From CAZMSQ01 sp964569025 (lineage in GTDB: Bacteria; Bacteroidota; Bacteroidia; Chitinophagales; Saprospiraceae), in NCBI GenBank assembly GCA_964569025.1, contig CAZMSQ010000010.1, positions 16,776-80,775 on the forward strand: 64,000 nt of DNA, in the 5' to 3' direction. The translations under genes were made by a program, and so were the position numbers. Positions within the stretch are counted from its first letter, which is position 1. Each line of letters opens with the position of its first letter. The notes beneath the pieces were generated by a model, which did not search any database, was not told where the DNA came from, and saw only the letters and a list, made by a program, of their open reading frames with translations. Below are positions 27,316 through 38,300 of the stretch, piece after piece.

Positions 27316-30300
27316 TTAGCGAACCAATGTGACGCTTCCCTCAAAGACTTCCACAGAGCCATCCTTAAATTCGACCTCTGCAACCCCGACAAAAACATCC
27401 GGGGTAAGTAGTTGTCCACGGAATCTGCCATCCCATCCGTCGGAGCGAGGGTCTCCTGAGGGAAGAAAATCCCTTTTCTCGAAAATTTGCTCCCCCCACC
27501 TGTTATAAATTCCGAAACGACGAACTCTTGCCACGTCATTCCCGACACTGATGGATACATAATCATTGTATCCGTCATCATTTGGGGAGAACACATTTGG
27601 AATAAGTACCCTCCTGGGTTTCCGAACCCGAACCCGCATTTCGTCTTCAGCGATACACCCTTTATCATTCAAAACCCTTATGCGATATAAGGTGGTTTCA
27701 AGGGGTGTGTCAACACAATTTAAAATCCCCGGACACAGAAATGATTCAGGAAGCACCCAGAATACAGAGTCTGCCAATTCTGAGGGTTGAGCAAGGATAA
27801 AAGCTTCAGAACCCAGTTCAATCAGCTGATCATCGCCAAGATCAACAGTGAACAATGGCGGAGAATTTACTTCTACGAGGGTATCCCAGACACACCCTCT
27901 GGAGTCCTCGATGGACAACTCATATGTGCCGGCGGCAAGATTTGAAAAGACGGATTGGGTGTATGGTCCCTGGTTTTTAAAAAAGTAGGTCATTGGCGGG
28001 GTCCCGCCAAGCACCGATTCGATGGTCATTCTCCCATTCCTGTCTCCATAACAATTAGGTGAATCGGTGCTGATGAGAGCGCCCGTTGGCCGGTCACTGA
28101 TCTCGGTTACCGTCACCAGTGCCGTTGCGGAACAGCCATTGATAAGATTTGAAATCACAAGAGTGTACAATCCGGCTTCCGTGGCCTCCACCTCAAGAGA
28201 CTGTGGATTCCCGAGAAGACCTCCGGTTGCAGTTTGCCAGAGTGAAATAAAATTTTGCCCCTGAGATGAACCGTTCCCGGACAGCTTCACCCGAGTGGTT
28301 ACACAATCCAGCTCTCCGCTCACTGACGCCACAGCAGTAGGCAGTTCCTTCAACTCCATCACAGTAACCGACCCGGTTGCCTCACAGCCATTCGAGGTAT
28401 CGGTAATTAGGAGCATGTATGAGCCCGGGGCAAATACATTGATTTGTTGGATTGATTGAGTCATGGCCCAGCCGGGACCAGACCAGGTGTAGCTATAGTC
28501 TGGCCCGGATGATGAACCGACAGCGTCAAGCAAGATCGTATCCTGAAGACAAGTCAAGGTATCTGGAAGAGAAAGTGAAACCACAGGGATTTCCTGATCC
28601 GATTCGACAGAAATAAGCGTTGTGGTTTGGCACCCGTTGCCGGTGTGGGTCAGCAAGAGGGAATAAGTCCCTTCAGCCTCTATAAGAAAGTTGGAACCTG
28701 ACGATAGGGCTCCTCCATTCCCATCAGCCCACAAATAATCGAGCTCGCCTGAGGGCAGGGAAGCAGATGCATCAGCAAGAATAGTTGGTTGGGTACAGGT
28801 CAGCAGATAGGGCAAAGAGGGACTCATGACCGGCACGGGGTGGACCGTATCCTGAAGGACAAATACCTCCGCTGTATCGGCGCACCCATTATCAGAACGC
28901 ACTACAACCAGCTGATAAAGTCCCGGCGTGGAGATTTCAGTATCTGCCTGGTCAGAGAGTATATTTTGCTGTGAATTTGTCCACTCAAAGACGACCTCAG
29001 GGCCTGAAGAGGAGCCAGACCCTACCAAAGAGACCGTGGTATCTGTGCAGGTGAGTGACCCGTTGACAGTGGCAACTGCTGACGGGGTCTCGACATTCTC
29101 TAACACTTCAATTTCTCCTGAAGAAGCGCAACCATTCATCGTATCTGTGACGACAATCGTATATAACCCAGGAGAGCTGACCTCTGCAAAGGGAGTATCA
29201 GAGAAAGCACCTCCTGACGGATCAAGCCATGCATAGATAAAGGCTCCATTTGCTCCGGATGCAACACTTTGTAACTCCCACTCAGTTTGAAGACAGGTCA
29301 GAAGTCCATCCGGCCCGGTATTCAAAACTGGTGATACGGTGTCCTGAGTCACTTCAACCTGCGCGACTGACTGACAAAGATTGGTCATGCTTGTCAGAGT
29401 CAGGGTATATACTCCCGGCTCTGAAGCTGATATCTGACTTCCCGCCCCAACAATCTGGCCGTCCAGGGTCCAGTTGAATTCGAGATTGGCTGCATTTTGT
29501 GCAGCACTTGCGTCAAGAAGAGCTGAGGGTGTCGCGCATGTGATTAATTGATTGGAAAGGGCGGGAGAGATCGGCGCTGCCGTATCTTGTTCGACGAGTA
29601 TGGTTTGTTGTGTTTCGCACCCGTTTTCCAGATTGAGTGCGGATACGGTGTATGTCCCGGGTTGTTGTACCTCCAGATCAAAAGTGGAACCGAGGATTTG
29701 GCCTTGATTGTCAGTCCAGCTGAAGACAATGCCATTTCCAGGTACTGAAGCATTCAATGTTATGGATTGCGTGCCGCAGGTCAACAAATCAGGAGGGGGT
29801 ATGCTCAGATTTGGAGAAACTGTATCACTGAATATTTGCACATCGACTGAGGATGTACAGCCATTCGTTGGATCTGTTGCACTGAGGGTGTACAGACCAG
29901 ACGTGCTGACCAGAATGGTATCTTCATTTCCAATCTGCAACCCACTTTCTGTCGTCCAGACGAGAAAATAATTCGACGAATCAGGCAAGAAGGCATAGCA
30001 GAACGCCTCATTCTGAAGACAATTCAAAGTATCACCAGAGCCTGCGACAATTTCCGGGTTCACGGTATCACGCACAACAGTTACCTGCTCAAATGATTCA
30101 CATGAATTCTGTGAATTAAGCACGCTCAAAGAATAAACACCTGGCTCTGAAACAAGTAGCGTGTTCTGCTGCCCGACCGGCTGGCCATTGGACAACCATT
30201 GATATGTAATTTGAGGCCCTGCTGTAGAGGCAGACCCATCAAGTAAGACACTATCGCGAAGGCAATTCAGTGTATCCGGTAAAGCTATACCTACAATAGG

Positions 30301-33300
30301 ACTTTCACTATCCGGAGATATCAGCACCTGATCACTTGCAGTACACCCATTTCGCAGCAGAGTCACTGTGAGGGTGTATTCGCCGGGCATAAAGACCTCA
30401 AGAGTTGCCGAATCGCTCAGAATCATTCCTCCATCATCTTCCCATTGATACAAGTGCTGGCCGGCACTGCCAGTCTGGCCGGTGAGAATGAGCGCAGGAC
30501 TCGTACAATCGAGGGTGGCATCAGGACCAGCATCTGGTACAGGCAATTCCACATCTGTAAATATCCTCACCGAATCAACAGATACACAACCATTGACGGG
30601 ATTTGTCACCTGAATGGAATAGGAACCCGAAAGAGAGGTTCTGAATGTATCTGTTGTGCCGACAGGTGCACCCGACTCATCTGTCCAGGTAAAAATCAGT
30701 CCAGTATTTCCAGCAGAGGAAGCGCCGAGCAGAATGTCTGTCTGGAGACAGGTCAGCGTATCAGCCTGTCCGGCTTCAGCTGGGGGGGCCACAGTATCTT
30801 GCAGCACAAAAACCTGAGTTGTATCCTGACACCCATTGTTTTCATCCAGAATGATTAAAGTATACAATCCAGACTCAGAAACAGGAAGTATGGATGAATT
30901 GCCGAGGGTTAATCCGGATTCATCGACCCAGCTCCATGTGACAACCCCCTGGCCGGAACTCCCTGATCCGTCAAGGACTATCTCCGGGTTGGCACAATCC
31001 AGCGTATCCGGCGGAACCACCGATGCCATAGGGGGAAGTTCGCTTGCAAGAAGCAATACGGAGTCAGATGCGGCGCAGCCATTTTGATTATTGAGCACTG
31101 TCAGAACATAAACACCCGGTGTTGACACAGTCACAGTCGGCGTAGTCCCAACCGGCAATCCACTTGCATCGGCCCAGACATTGGAAAACCCACTCCCCTC
31201 ATCAGATCCCGCATTTGTCAAGATTCCTTCTGGCTGACTGCAGGTAAGTGTATCCGATGTGCCTGCCAGTGCGACCGGAGCGACCGTATCTGCGAAGACT
31301 GTGAACTGTGTTGTGTCAGTACAACCATTTTCCTGTGACACGATAAGGACATGAGTGCCGGAAACTCCCGTCAGCGACTGGTCCTGCCCGGAAAGTGGTA
31401 TCCCGGATGGATCTATCCATGAAAAAGTCAGAGGCCCTGTTCCCAAAGACAGACTCCCATCAAGTCCAACCGAATCCTGAACACAGGTCAGTATCCCAGT
31501 GACTATTGCCTCAGCAAGAGGGCTGATGGTATCCTGAATAACAAGTACTGAATCAGTTGCCAGGCATCCATTGGTAGAATTGACCGCTGTAACCCGATAA
31601 ACGCCTGGCGCCTGGGTGGAAATAACTGCTGAATCTCCGGAAGAAAATCCATCAGGGTTGGTCCATGAAAACATGAGAAGGCCTGCAGGATTCGAACCAG
31701 AGGCATCGAGAAAGACTGTCTCTGTTATGCAGGTCAGGGTATCTGGGGCAGGAATTGTAAGTTGGGGCACACTCTGGTCTGCCAGAATGGTCACATCCAC
31801 AGCCGTGCTGCAGCCATTAGGGGCTGTTGCAATCAATTCAACTGTATCAGGTTCAAAAAAATCAGCCAGGGGTCCTACAAAAATACCTGTATCGAGCAGC
31901 CATGAAAACTCAACTCCCTGAGTCAAAGAAACTGCAGATGCGGAGGCGATTGTATCGACACAGGTAAGTGTTTCCGCAGACACTACTACCTGAGGCGAGA
32001 GTGTATCAGACAAAACTTCAAGAACCAGTGAATTGGTGCATCCGTTCGGAGCTGTCACTGTGAGTTCATACAATCCAGGCTCATCGACACTTGGCTGGGG
32101 CAGGGCCGAGACAAAATTTGAAGGGCCGGTCCAGAAATAGGCAAGTTGAGAAAAACTGCTTTCAGTTTGAAGCTGTACGACCGGATTGGCACATGTTAGT
32201 GTACCAGAGGAACCGCTGATGTCTGGAATATCTGAATTTTCGACGACCGTAACCATTACAGTATCCATACAACCATTTAGGGCGGTGACATACAAGAAAT
32301 AATCACCCGGAACTTCTGTAATCGTATCGGAGGCCATTGACTCGTAGCCCTGGGGGCCGGTCCATTGAAATGTGAGGCTGTCATTCGGATTGGAAGTCAC
32401 TGACAGGCTTGCCGTTGCATCCAGACACCCGATGATGCCGGCAGCGGGAGAGTAAGGCTCGATGATATTATCGAGGATGACAAATGCTGTATCTGAGTCC
32501 ACACAACCGGTCGAGGGGTTTTCAATCGTCAGGAAGTAGGCGCCGGAATCCAAAACAAAGGGATTCACAAGGGTGCTTGAAAAGCCTTGTGGGCCTGTCC
32601 ATGTATAAACCAGCTGGCCACCTGTACTATCCGAGCTCCCGCTGGCATCCAACTGAAGGCTATCGGTTAGACAATCAAATACAAGATCCGGACCGGCATC
32701 AGCGGTGGGCAGGTGGACATCTGCAACCACCTCAACTGAGTCGGTTGTCGAACAGACAGGCATACCTCCCGGACCTGACTCGGTGATTGTCAGGATGTAG
32801 GTTCCGGACTGTGTCACTTCCACAACGGGCAGATCATCAGCCCCTGAAATGCCAGTGCCATCTGCATGAACCCATGAAAAGTCAGCATTCTGACCAAAAG
32901 TCGAGCCTGATGCATCCAACAAAACAGAGGTGTTGTTGCAGTTCAACGTATCAGGAGTTGCCACGGAGATTTGTGGGTTCAGGACTGTGAGAAACAGATT
33001 TATTGTGCTGTCGCACCCATATGCGGCTTGGCCGGCAAGAATAATCTGATAGATTCCTTCCAAAGAAAAATCGGCATTCCCCACCTCAAAAAAATCTCCC
33101 TCACAGATTGTAGCTTCCACATCATTGATAGCCGGATCGAGTACGGTCAAATCAAGCATCACAATACTGTCGCATCCATTAACACTGACAAGGTTCACAG
33201 TATACATCCCACTGGCGCTGAATGCTTCATTACCGATGGAGTATGTCTCACCTGGACAAATTGTAGCCTCAACGTCGACAGGATCAGGTATTGCGTATAT

Positions 33301-34236
33301 CTCAATGGTCAGGCAATTTGTGCTCAGCTCCCCGCATATCGGGGGCGTGGTACTTTCCAACTGAGCCTGCAAAACCGAAACCGTCAGGCTGCCGTCAGCT
33401 GCCGGGATATTGGGCTCGTCAGGGATGTAATAAGAAAGTCCGCATACTTCATAAATCCCGACTGGATAGCCGGAAAGATCCGGGGTCAGGGCATATTCTT
33501 GAATGATGTCATTTTGAGAAATGACGTACAGATAATCATATTCGTTGGGATCTGGGTCTTCATTGAAGGGGTGATTGGGAGGCAAGTCCATGTTCAACTC
33601 AGGACTACCCTCACACGCCCCGGCAAAGCCCGGGTTTGGAAGCATCCCCCCACCGGGATCACATGAAACACATTCGATTCCGGTCTCATCGCAAAATATG
33701 ATATTGTAATTAATAAAATTCCCCATATCCAGCGCCTGCTCGTCTGTCACAGTCAGCGTCCAGGTCCCATCGACGGGTCCTGCATTGAAATCTTCAAGGC
33801 AACCGGAATTTGGGTAATAAGATCCGGTATAGGTTTCATTGGTGGTGAATCCGTCATTGGACCATACCGGAGACTGATTGGGGTCCGGAGCAGCTGGTGA
33901 GGCACAGGGCACGAAGAGCACATTCCATATTGAACCGTCTGTTTCTCCAAACAATCCAATCGGACCGAGCAGCGTCACGGACTGACCGCCCGGGGAAGTT
34001 AATGTGATTTCGAGATCACCTACATACTCATGGTCAAAAGACAAATAGACCCCACATACCCCTTGGCTGGGGCTTCCAAGATCATTGTTGACTGCCCCTG
34101 ACACGTTGATCAGAAAGTCTCCAGTAAAATTATCTGGCATTTCCTGAGGGCAGTTCGTACAGACACACTGGCTTGACAGACTGTCTACAAGGCCCGGGAA
34201 ATGGATCACGAAAAGAAGGAAAAGTAATTTTCTCAT
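27316..34236 (-). CDS. Giant PKD-repeat surface protein with T9SS type B C-terminus
   Basis: 2306 residues from the ATG at 34236, chosen because it begins a signal peptide (MRKLLFLLFVIHFPGLVDSL); an open frame continues 49 codons further up without signal character. Residues about 40-185 resemble a proprotein-convertase P domain (HEYVGDLEITLTSPGG, DGTWTLTVTD). Residues about 315-420 contain two copies of the IC-x-G/NGCDS unit that fills the neighbouring 1427-residue protein. Then come 20 PKD/Ig-like repeats of about 80-84 residues, a SprB-type repeat (NCYGDRNGRMTIESVLGGTPP) and the CHU_C type B sorting domain (NVFSPNDDGYNDYVSI, YNRWGEQIFEK). This is the layout of SprB-like adhesins, which can move along the cell surface in gliding species. 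Its 3' end is four bases from the converging cohesin/dockerin-like gene. Confidence 0.92.
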   Translation of the reverse strand: MRKLLFLLFVIHFPGLVDSLSSQCVCTNCPQEMPDNFTGDFLINVSGAVNNDLGSPSQGVCGVYLSFDHEYVGDLEITLTSPGGQSVTLLGPIGLFGETDGSIWNVLFVPCASPAAPDPNQSPVWSNDGFTTNETYTGSYYPNSGCLEDFNAGPVDGTWTLTVTDEQALDMGNFINYNIIFCDETGIECVSCDPGGGMLPNPGFAGACEGSPELNMDLPPNHPFNEDPDPNEYDYLYVISQNDIIQEYALTPDLSGYPVGIYEVCGLSYYIPDEPNIPAADGSLTVSVLQAQLESTTPPICGELSTNCLTIEIYAIPDPVDVEATICPGETYSIGNEAFSASGMYTVNLVSVNGCDSIVMLDLTVLDPAINDVEATICEGDFFEVGNADFSLEGIYQIILAGQAAYGCDSTINLFLTVLNPQISVATPDTLNCNNTSVLLDASGSTFGQNADFSWVHADGTGISGADDLPVVEVTQSGTYILTITESGPGGMPVCSTTDSVEVVADVHLPTADAGPDLVFDCLTDSLQLDASGSSDSTGGQLVYTWTGPQGFSSTLVNPFVLDSGAYFLTIENPSTGCVDSDTAFVILDNIIEPYSPAAGIIGCLDATASLSVTSNPNDSLTFQWTGPQGYESMASDTITEVPGDYFLYVTALNGCMDTVMVTVVENSDIPDISGSSGTLTCANPVVQLQTESSFSQLAYFWTGPSNFVSALPQPSVDEPGLYELTVTAPNGCTNSLVLEVLSDTLSPQVVVSAETLTCVDTIASASAVSLTQGVEFSWLLDTGIFVGPLADFFEPDTVELIATAPNGCSTAVDVTILADQSVPQLTIPAPDTLTCITETVFLDASGSNPAGLLMFSWTNPDGFSSGDSAVISTQAPGVYRVTAVNSTNGCLATDSVLVIQDTISPLAEAIVTGILTCVQDSVGLDGSLSLGTGPLTFSWIDPSGIPLSGQDQSLTGVSGTHVLIVSQENGCTDTTQFTVFADTVAPVALAGTSDTLTCSQPEGILTNAGSDEGSGFSNVWADASGLPVGTTPTVTVSTPGVYVLTVLNNQNGCAASDSVLLLASELPPMASVVPPDTLDCANPEIVLDGSGSSGQGVVTWSWVDESGLTLGNSSILPVSESGLYTLIILDENNGCQDTTQVFVLQDTVAPPAEAGQADTLTCLQTDILLGASSAGNTGLIFTWTDESGAPVGTTDTFRTSLSGSYSIQVTNPVNGCVSVDSVRIFTDVELPVPDAGPDATLDCTSPALILTGQTGSAGQHLYQWEDDGGMILSDSATLEVFMPGEYTLTVTLLRNGCTASDQVLISPDSESPIVGIALPDTLNCLRDSVLLDGSASTAGPQITYQWLSNGQPVGQQNTLLVSEPGVYSLSVLNSQNSCESFEQVTVVRDTVNPEIVAGSGDTLNCLQNEAFCYAFLPDSSNYFLVWTTESGLQIGNEDTILVSTSGLYTLSATDPTNGCTSSVDVQIFSDTVSPNLSIPPPDLLTCGTQSITLNASVPGNGIVFSWTDNQGQILGSTFDLEVQQPGTYTVSALNLENGCETQQTILVEQDTAAPISPALSNQLITCATPSALLDASAAQNAANLEFNWTLDGQIVGAGSQISASEPGVYTLTLTSMTNLCQSVAQVEVTQDTVSPVLNTGPDGLLTCLQTEWELQSVASGANGAFIYAWLDPSGGAFSDTPFAEVSSPGLYTIVVTDTMNGCASSGEIEVLENVETPSAVATVNGSLTCTDTTVSLVGSGSSSGPEVVFEWTNSQQNILSDQADTEISTPGLYQLVVVRSDNGCADTAEVFVLQDTVHPVPVMSPSLPYLLTCTQPTILADASASLPSGELDYLWADGNGGALSSGSNFLIEAEGTYSLLLTHTGNGCQTTTLISVESDQEIPVVSLSLPDTLTCLQDTILLDAVGSSSGPDYSYTWSGPGWAMTQSIQQINVFAPGSYMLLITDTSNGCEATGSVTVMELKELPTAVASVSGELDCVTTRVKLSGNGSSQGQNFISLWQTATGGLLGNPQSLEVEATEAGLYTLVISNLINGCSATALVTVTEISDRPTGALISTDSPNCYGDRNGRMTIESVLGGTPPMTYFFKNQGPYTQSVFSNLAAGTYELSIEDSRGCVWDTLVEVNSPPLFTVDLGDDQLIELGSEAFILAQPSELADSVFWVLPESFLCPGILNCVDTPLETTLYRIRVLNDKGCIAEDEMRVRVRKPRRVLIPNVFSPNDDGYNDYVSISVGNDVARVRRFGIYNRWGEQIFEKRDFLPSGDPRSDGWDGRFRGQLLTPDVFVGVAEVEFKDGSVEVFEGSVTLVR
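28095..32980 (-). repeat. 20 tandem PKD/Ig-like coding repeats
   Basis: Within the 2306-residue protein, with a period of about 245 bp. Each unit runs from a Pro, through a DTLTC-like strand, LLDASGS, a FSW or YTW strand, an SGxYxLTV strand and NGC, to a DTxxP linker. There are two cysteines per unit (LTC and NGC), spaced for one disulfide per domain. Unit lengths vary by a few residues and sequences are well diverged, so recombination between copies should be limited. Confidence 0.88.
32980..33290 (-). repeat. Two 51-residue-type repeats shared with the neighbouring surface protein
   Basis: Two adjacent units (VEATICPGETYSIG ... VNGCDSIVMLDLTVL and VEATICEGDFFEVG ... YGCDSTINLFLTVL) have the same cysteine spacing and NGCDS motif as the 15-copy array at 19.1-21.4 kb. 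They link the P-like domain to the PKD array. Confidence 0.85.
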
Positions 34237-34411
34237 ACCACAGTTCACTTTTTCGGCAATCGGTCTCAACGACAGGAGTGCAGGGCAAATGCGCAGAAAA
34301 TTCTGCGTGACTGAATGGGGGGAGGAATCGTTTGGGGGAAGCAGATCTGTTTCGAGAGATGCTAAATTAGAAGAATTTACCATGTATCACACACAAATTT
34401 CTCAAAAAACC

Positions 34412-34419
34412 TACATTTG
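34412..34419 (+). promoter_or_regulatory. Possible -7 element of the DUF1573 lipoprotein gene
   Basis: TACATTTG fits TAnnTTTG and lies 34 bases before the ATG at 34453. No TTG at the usual distance, so only a weak call. Confidence 0.35.
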
Positions 34420-34452
34420 GGTGCCTTTTCCAAACTGAAACAGGTGTTGGCC

Positions 34453-35217
34453 ATGCCAGACAACCATTCCACACGAAACAGACGAACATTGAAAGTACAA
34501 CATTTTGACCAGATCCACACAGCAGGAGTCTGCACTGTTTTATTCCTGACTGTTTTGAGTTGCGGGCCGGCTGGCGAGACTGACAAAGCAGTGACGGGAT
34601 TTTCAGAAGTGGCAAACGTCATGAAATCTCTTGATGACCATCAACAGCGTGCCACTCTGTATTACGCGCTGGACCTGTCAGATCCAAATCCGACTTCTGA
34701 ACTCCGGGAAATCTGGTCTGGGTTCAGCGAATCAGAGCGGCAGGAAATTCTGGCGTTTGCTCAAAACCCAGATGCCATGGCACCCTCGTTTTATCTTGAA
34801 AAGGCAAGTGCCTTTCAATCTTCTTCAAAGGTGCAGCGCATTGGAGAGAATAGCAAACAAAAGCCGGCTCGTACCAGAGACTCCGAAGAAGGGCCTTTTG
34901 CAGAAATGGCCTTCGCATCTACAGAACACGATTTTGGGCGCATTCTGGACACTGAGGTGCTTCGATATGGTTTTTCCTTCCGAAATACCGGAGATGTGCC
35001 CCTCCTCATCGAGGAAGTTACCGGAACCTGCGGATGTACTTCGCCATTTTGGACGAAAGAACCAGTGGCTCCCGGGGAATCTGGCACTATTGAAGTGACG
35101 TATAATCCAGAGGGTAAATCAGGTCGTGAAAGGCAACCCATTACAGTTATTGCCAACACACCGACCACTCCAATTCGTCTTTTTGTGGTTGCAGAAGTCG
35201 TCTCTGCCGAAAAATAA
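34453..35217 (+). CDS. DUF1573 lipoprotein
   Basis: 254 residues. The lipobox VLSC (Cys37) follows a hydrophobic stretch, but the positively charged N-terminal part before it is unusually long (about 25 residues); a shorter alternative start such as the TTG at 34489 cannot be excluded. Residues about 155-254 are a DUF1573 domain, an Ig-like/ASPM-SPD-2 type fold with the characteristic EHDFGRI start, FSFRNTGDVPLLI strand and TCGCTSP motif. These proteins are common periplasmic or outer-membrane lipoproteins of Bacteroidota with no defined function. It lies between two T9SS cargo genes and is divergent from the giant PKD protein. Confidence 0.82.
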   Translation: MPDNHSTRNRRTLKVQHFDQIHTAGVCTVLFLTVLSCGPAGETDKAVTGFSEVANVMKSLDDHQQRATLYYALDLSDPNPTSELREIWSGFSESERQEILAFAQNPDAMAPSFYLEKASAFQSSSKVQRIGENSKQKPARTRDSEEGPFAEMAFASTEHDFGRILDTEVLRYGFSFRNTGDVPLLIEEVTGTCGCTSPFWTKEPVAPGESGTIEVTYNPEGKSGRERQPITVIANTPTTPIRLFVVAEVVSAEK

Positions 35218-35371
35218 CTGACACTTGAGCGAATTTTTGATCCTTCTCCGGCATTTTCGCAGTATTTTCCCGACCACACCACGCACATATTCAGGACACC
35301 ACCTTCGGAATCATTCCGCCCTGTCCACGGTTCATTAATTGTATCACCTCTTGTTTTCGAATACGTATACT

Positions 35372-38300
35372 ATGCGCAAATCATTCTTCCTCATTTCCTT
35401 CCTGACGCTTTCTATCTCATACATCACCTCTGGCCAATCGATTTCATACTGGAAGCAGGTCGATGAGCAGTCTATCAGGCTTCCTCAGGGGTCTTCACCA
35501 TTGGATATTCTTCCGACAGACTATGCGATTTTCGAACTCGACCTTGAGAAAGTCTCGGAAATTTTAGCTGGTGCACCGGCCGAATTTTCGGGTGCAGGTC
35601 TTCCACTCAGCATTCCGATGCCTGACGGCACCCTTGCCGATATCGAAACCTGGAACTCTCCGGTCATGGAGCCCGGTCTTAGCCGTCGATACCCGGTGTT
35701 GCAAAGTTTTACAGCCCGCCGCACAGATGGCGCTCAGGCAACTGGCCGTCTCGGGCTGACCTGGCAGGGATTTCACGCCGCCTTTCAGACACCTCGTGGT
35801 CCACTGCTGATTACCCCTTATGCACAAGGGCAAACCCGTTTTTATCTCGTCTACTTCCTGAATGACATGGATTACTCATTGTACGACCTGCCCGCGGCCA
35901 GTTGCGGTGTCACGCATGAGGAGTCAAAAGAAGACGAAAACCCACCTGGCGTAACGGCGCAACTAGTCTCATCGCGGGGTTCCGGGAGTACTGGGGGAAA
36001 CCCCATTTCACTGCGCACCTATAGGATGGCAATTTCGTGTGTTGGAGAATTTGGGATCCAGCAGGGCGGCACCCTCGAAGGGGTGATGTCGGCTTATATG
36101 ACCACGGTGAATGTGGGGAATGTGGTGTGGGAGCGCGACATGGCGATACGCATGATTCTTGCTGATGAAACCGACAAACTGATTTATCTGGACCCCGCTT
36201 CTGACCCCTATAATCCCAGCACCATCCCGAATGTATTGAGCGTCAATCCCACCCTCTTTGACGCCACAATCGGATTCACCAGCTACGACATCGGCCACAC
36301 CTGGACGGCGTCACCCACTGGCGGAGTAGCCGGGCTTGCAGGCCTCGGAGTAGTGTGCAAAACCGGTGGTCAGCACAAATCAAGAGCTGCTTCATCGAAC
36401 TACACAAACAATGTGGCAGCAATGACCATTGAGGTTTTTGCCCATGAAGTTGGTCACCAGTTTTCGGCCAACCACAGTTTTAATAACTGCAATGGCAATG
36501 AAAATCCGAGCACTGCTTTCGAACCCGGCAGCGGCAGCACCATTATGTCTTATGCAGGCTCTTGCGGCAGCAATAATGTTCAGTTTGGCGCTGATGGCTA
36601 CTACAACATCGGGTCTCTGGAGGAATTCATTTCCTACTCCAGACTGGGGGGTGGCAGTACCTGTCCGGTCGTCGATTCAACCAACAATACCGAACCCATT
36701 CTCGACCTTCCATATCCGGATGGCTTTTTCATACCAATCAGCACTCCGTTTGAACTTACTGCCACTGCCTTTGATGAAGATGGCGATGACTTAACCTATA
36801 CCTGGGAGCAATACAATTTGGGGCCACAGGTGCCTCTCGGAAGCCCAATTCTGGGGGCCCCGAGCTTTCGATCTGTGCCGCCGGGCAGCAACCCGACCCG
36901 CACATTTCCGCGCCTTTCAAGCATCCTGAACAACAGCAGTGACGCCCGTGAGGTACTTCCGACATACTCTCGAGATATGACTTTCAAGTGTACTGTGCGC
37001 GATAACCACCCGGGTGCCGGAGGTGCAGTCTGGGATGCCGTTGCCTTTGAGGCCACTGAAGCCGCAGGGCCGTTTCTTGTCCTTGGTCCGAACAGCGGAT
37101 CAGTTGTCTGGGAAATCGGAAAGAGCGCTGAGGTGACATGGGATGTTGCCAATACAGACAAGGCCCCTGTGAATTGCCAGTTCGTCGATATTCTGCTTTC
37201 AACAGACGGGGGCAACACCTTCCCGATCATTTTGGCCAATGATGTGCCGAATAATGGCGAGGCAACCATTGTGGTGCCAAACACGCCCACCGATGATGCC
37301 CGTGTCAAAGTGAAAGCCGCAGACAACATCTTTTTCGACCTTTCCAACCAGGATTTCGACATCATCATTAATCAGCCGGGATACTATTTTGGACCCGAAC
37401 CTCTCTATCAGGAGATTTGCGCGCCACAAGCGGCACTCATCGAATTCAATACAGCTCCGCTTCTGGGGTATGACAGTCTCCTCGAAGTCAGCCTGATTTC
37501 GTCTCTTCCTGTCGGCGCAACACTGACTTTCAGCCAGAACCCCTTCAGACCCTCCGAAGGAGCCACGGCCACCATTGACCTGACAGATGTGCTGGTTGGT
37601 GGCACCTATGAACTCGAGTTTATGATTGTCGCCCCTGACCTCGATACGGCCTTCAGGCAAACAACGCTCTCTGTTACTGCCACAGATTTCAGCGATTTGC
37701 AGCTGCTCACCCCAACTGATGGAGCTGCCGGTGAAAGTCAACTGCCGGTTTTCTCGTGGTCTGCTGCCGCAAATGCAGGCTCTTATCGTTTCGTACTTGC
37801 AACAAATCCGGCATTCGGGGCTGATGATATTCTCGAGGAAATAGCAGGCATTCAAGATACAGCATTCCAGTCTGTCAACACCTTACTGGAAAAAGGCGAA
37901 GTCTATTTCTGGAAAGTCATTCCTTCCAACGGCTGCGCCAGCCTGGAGCCCAACCTTCCCCATGCATTTTCCACTTTTGAGCAATCCTGTACCGAACGGA
38001 CAGCCTTTGATCTTCCAAAAGTTATTTCAGGGTCAGGCCTTCCTGAAGTGACATCAACAATCAACATTCCTTCCGGGGGTGAAGTAGCTGATGTCAATGT
38101 CACCAATGTCAATGGCTATCATGAGTTCCTGACCGATATCGACATTATCCTTCAGGCCCCAAGCGGAGATAAGGTGACGCTCATAGGAAGTTTTTTCTGT
38201 CCGACCTCCGACTTCAATGTCGGATTCGACAGTGAGTCCGGGGCCAGCCTCGGTTGCCCTCCGACATCTGGTGGTCTCGTCAAGCCGGCCCAGAGCCTCA

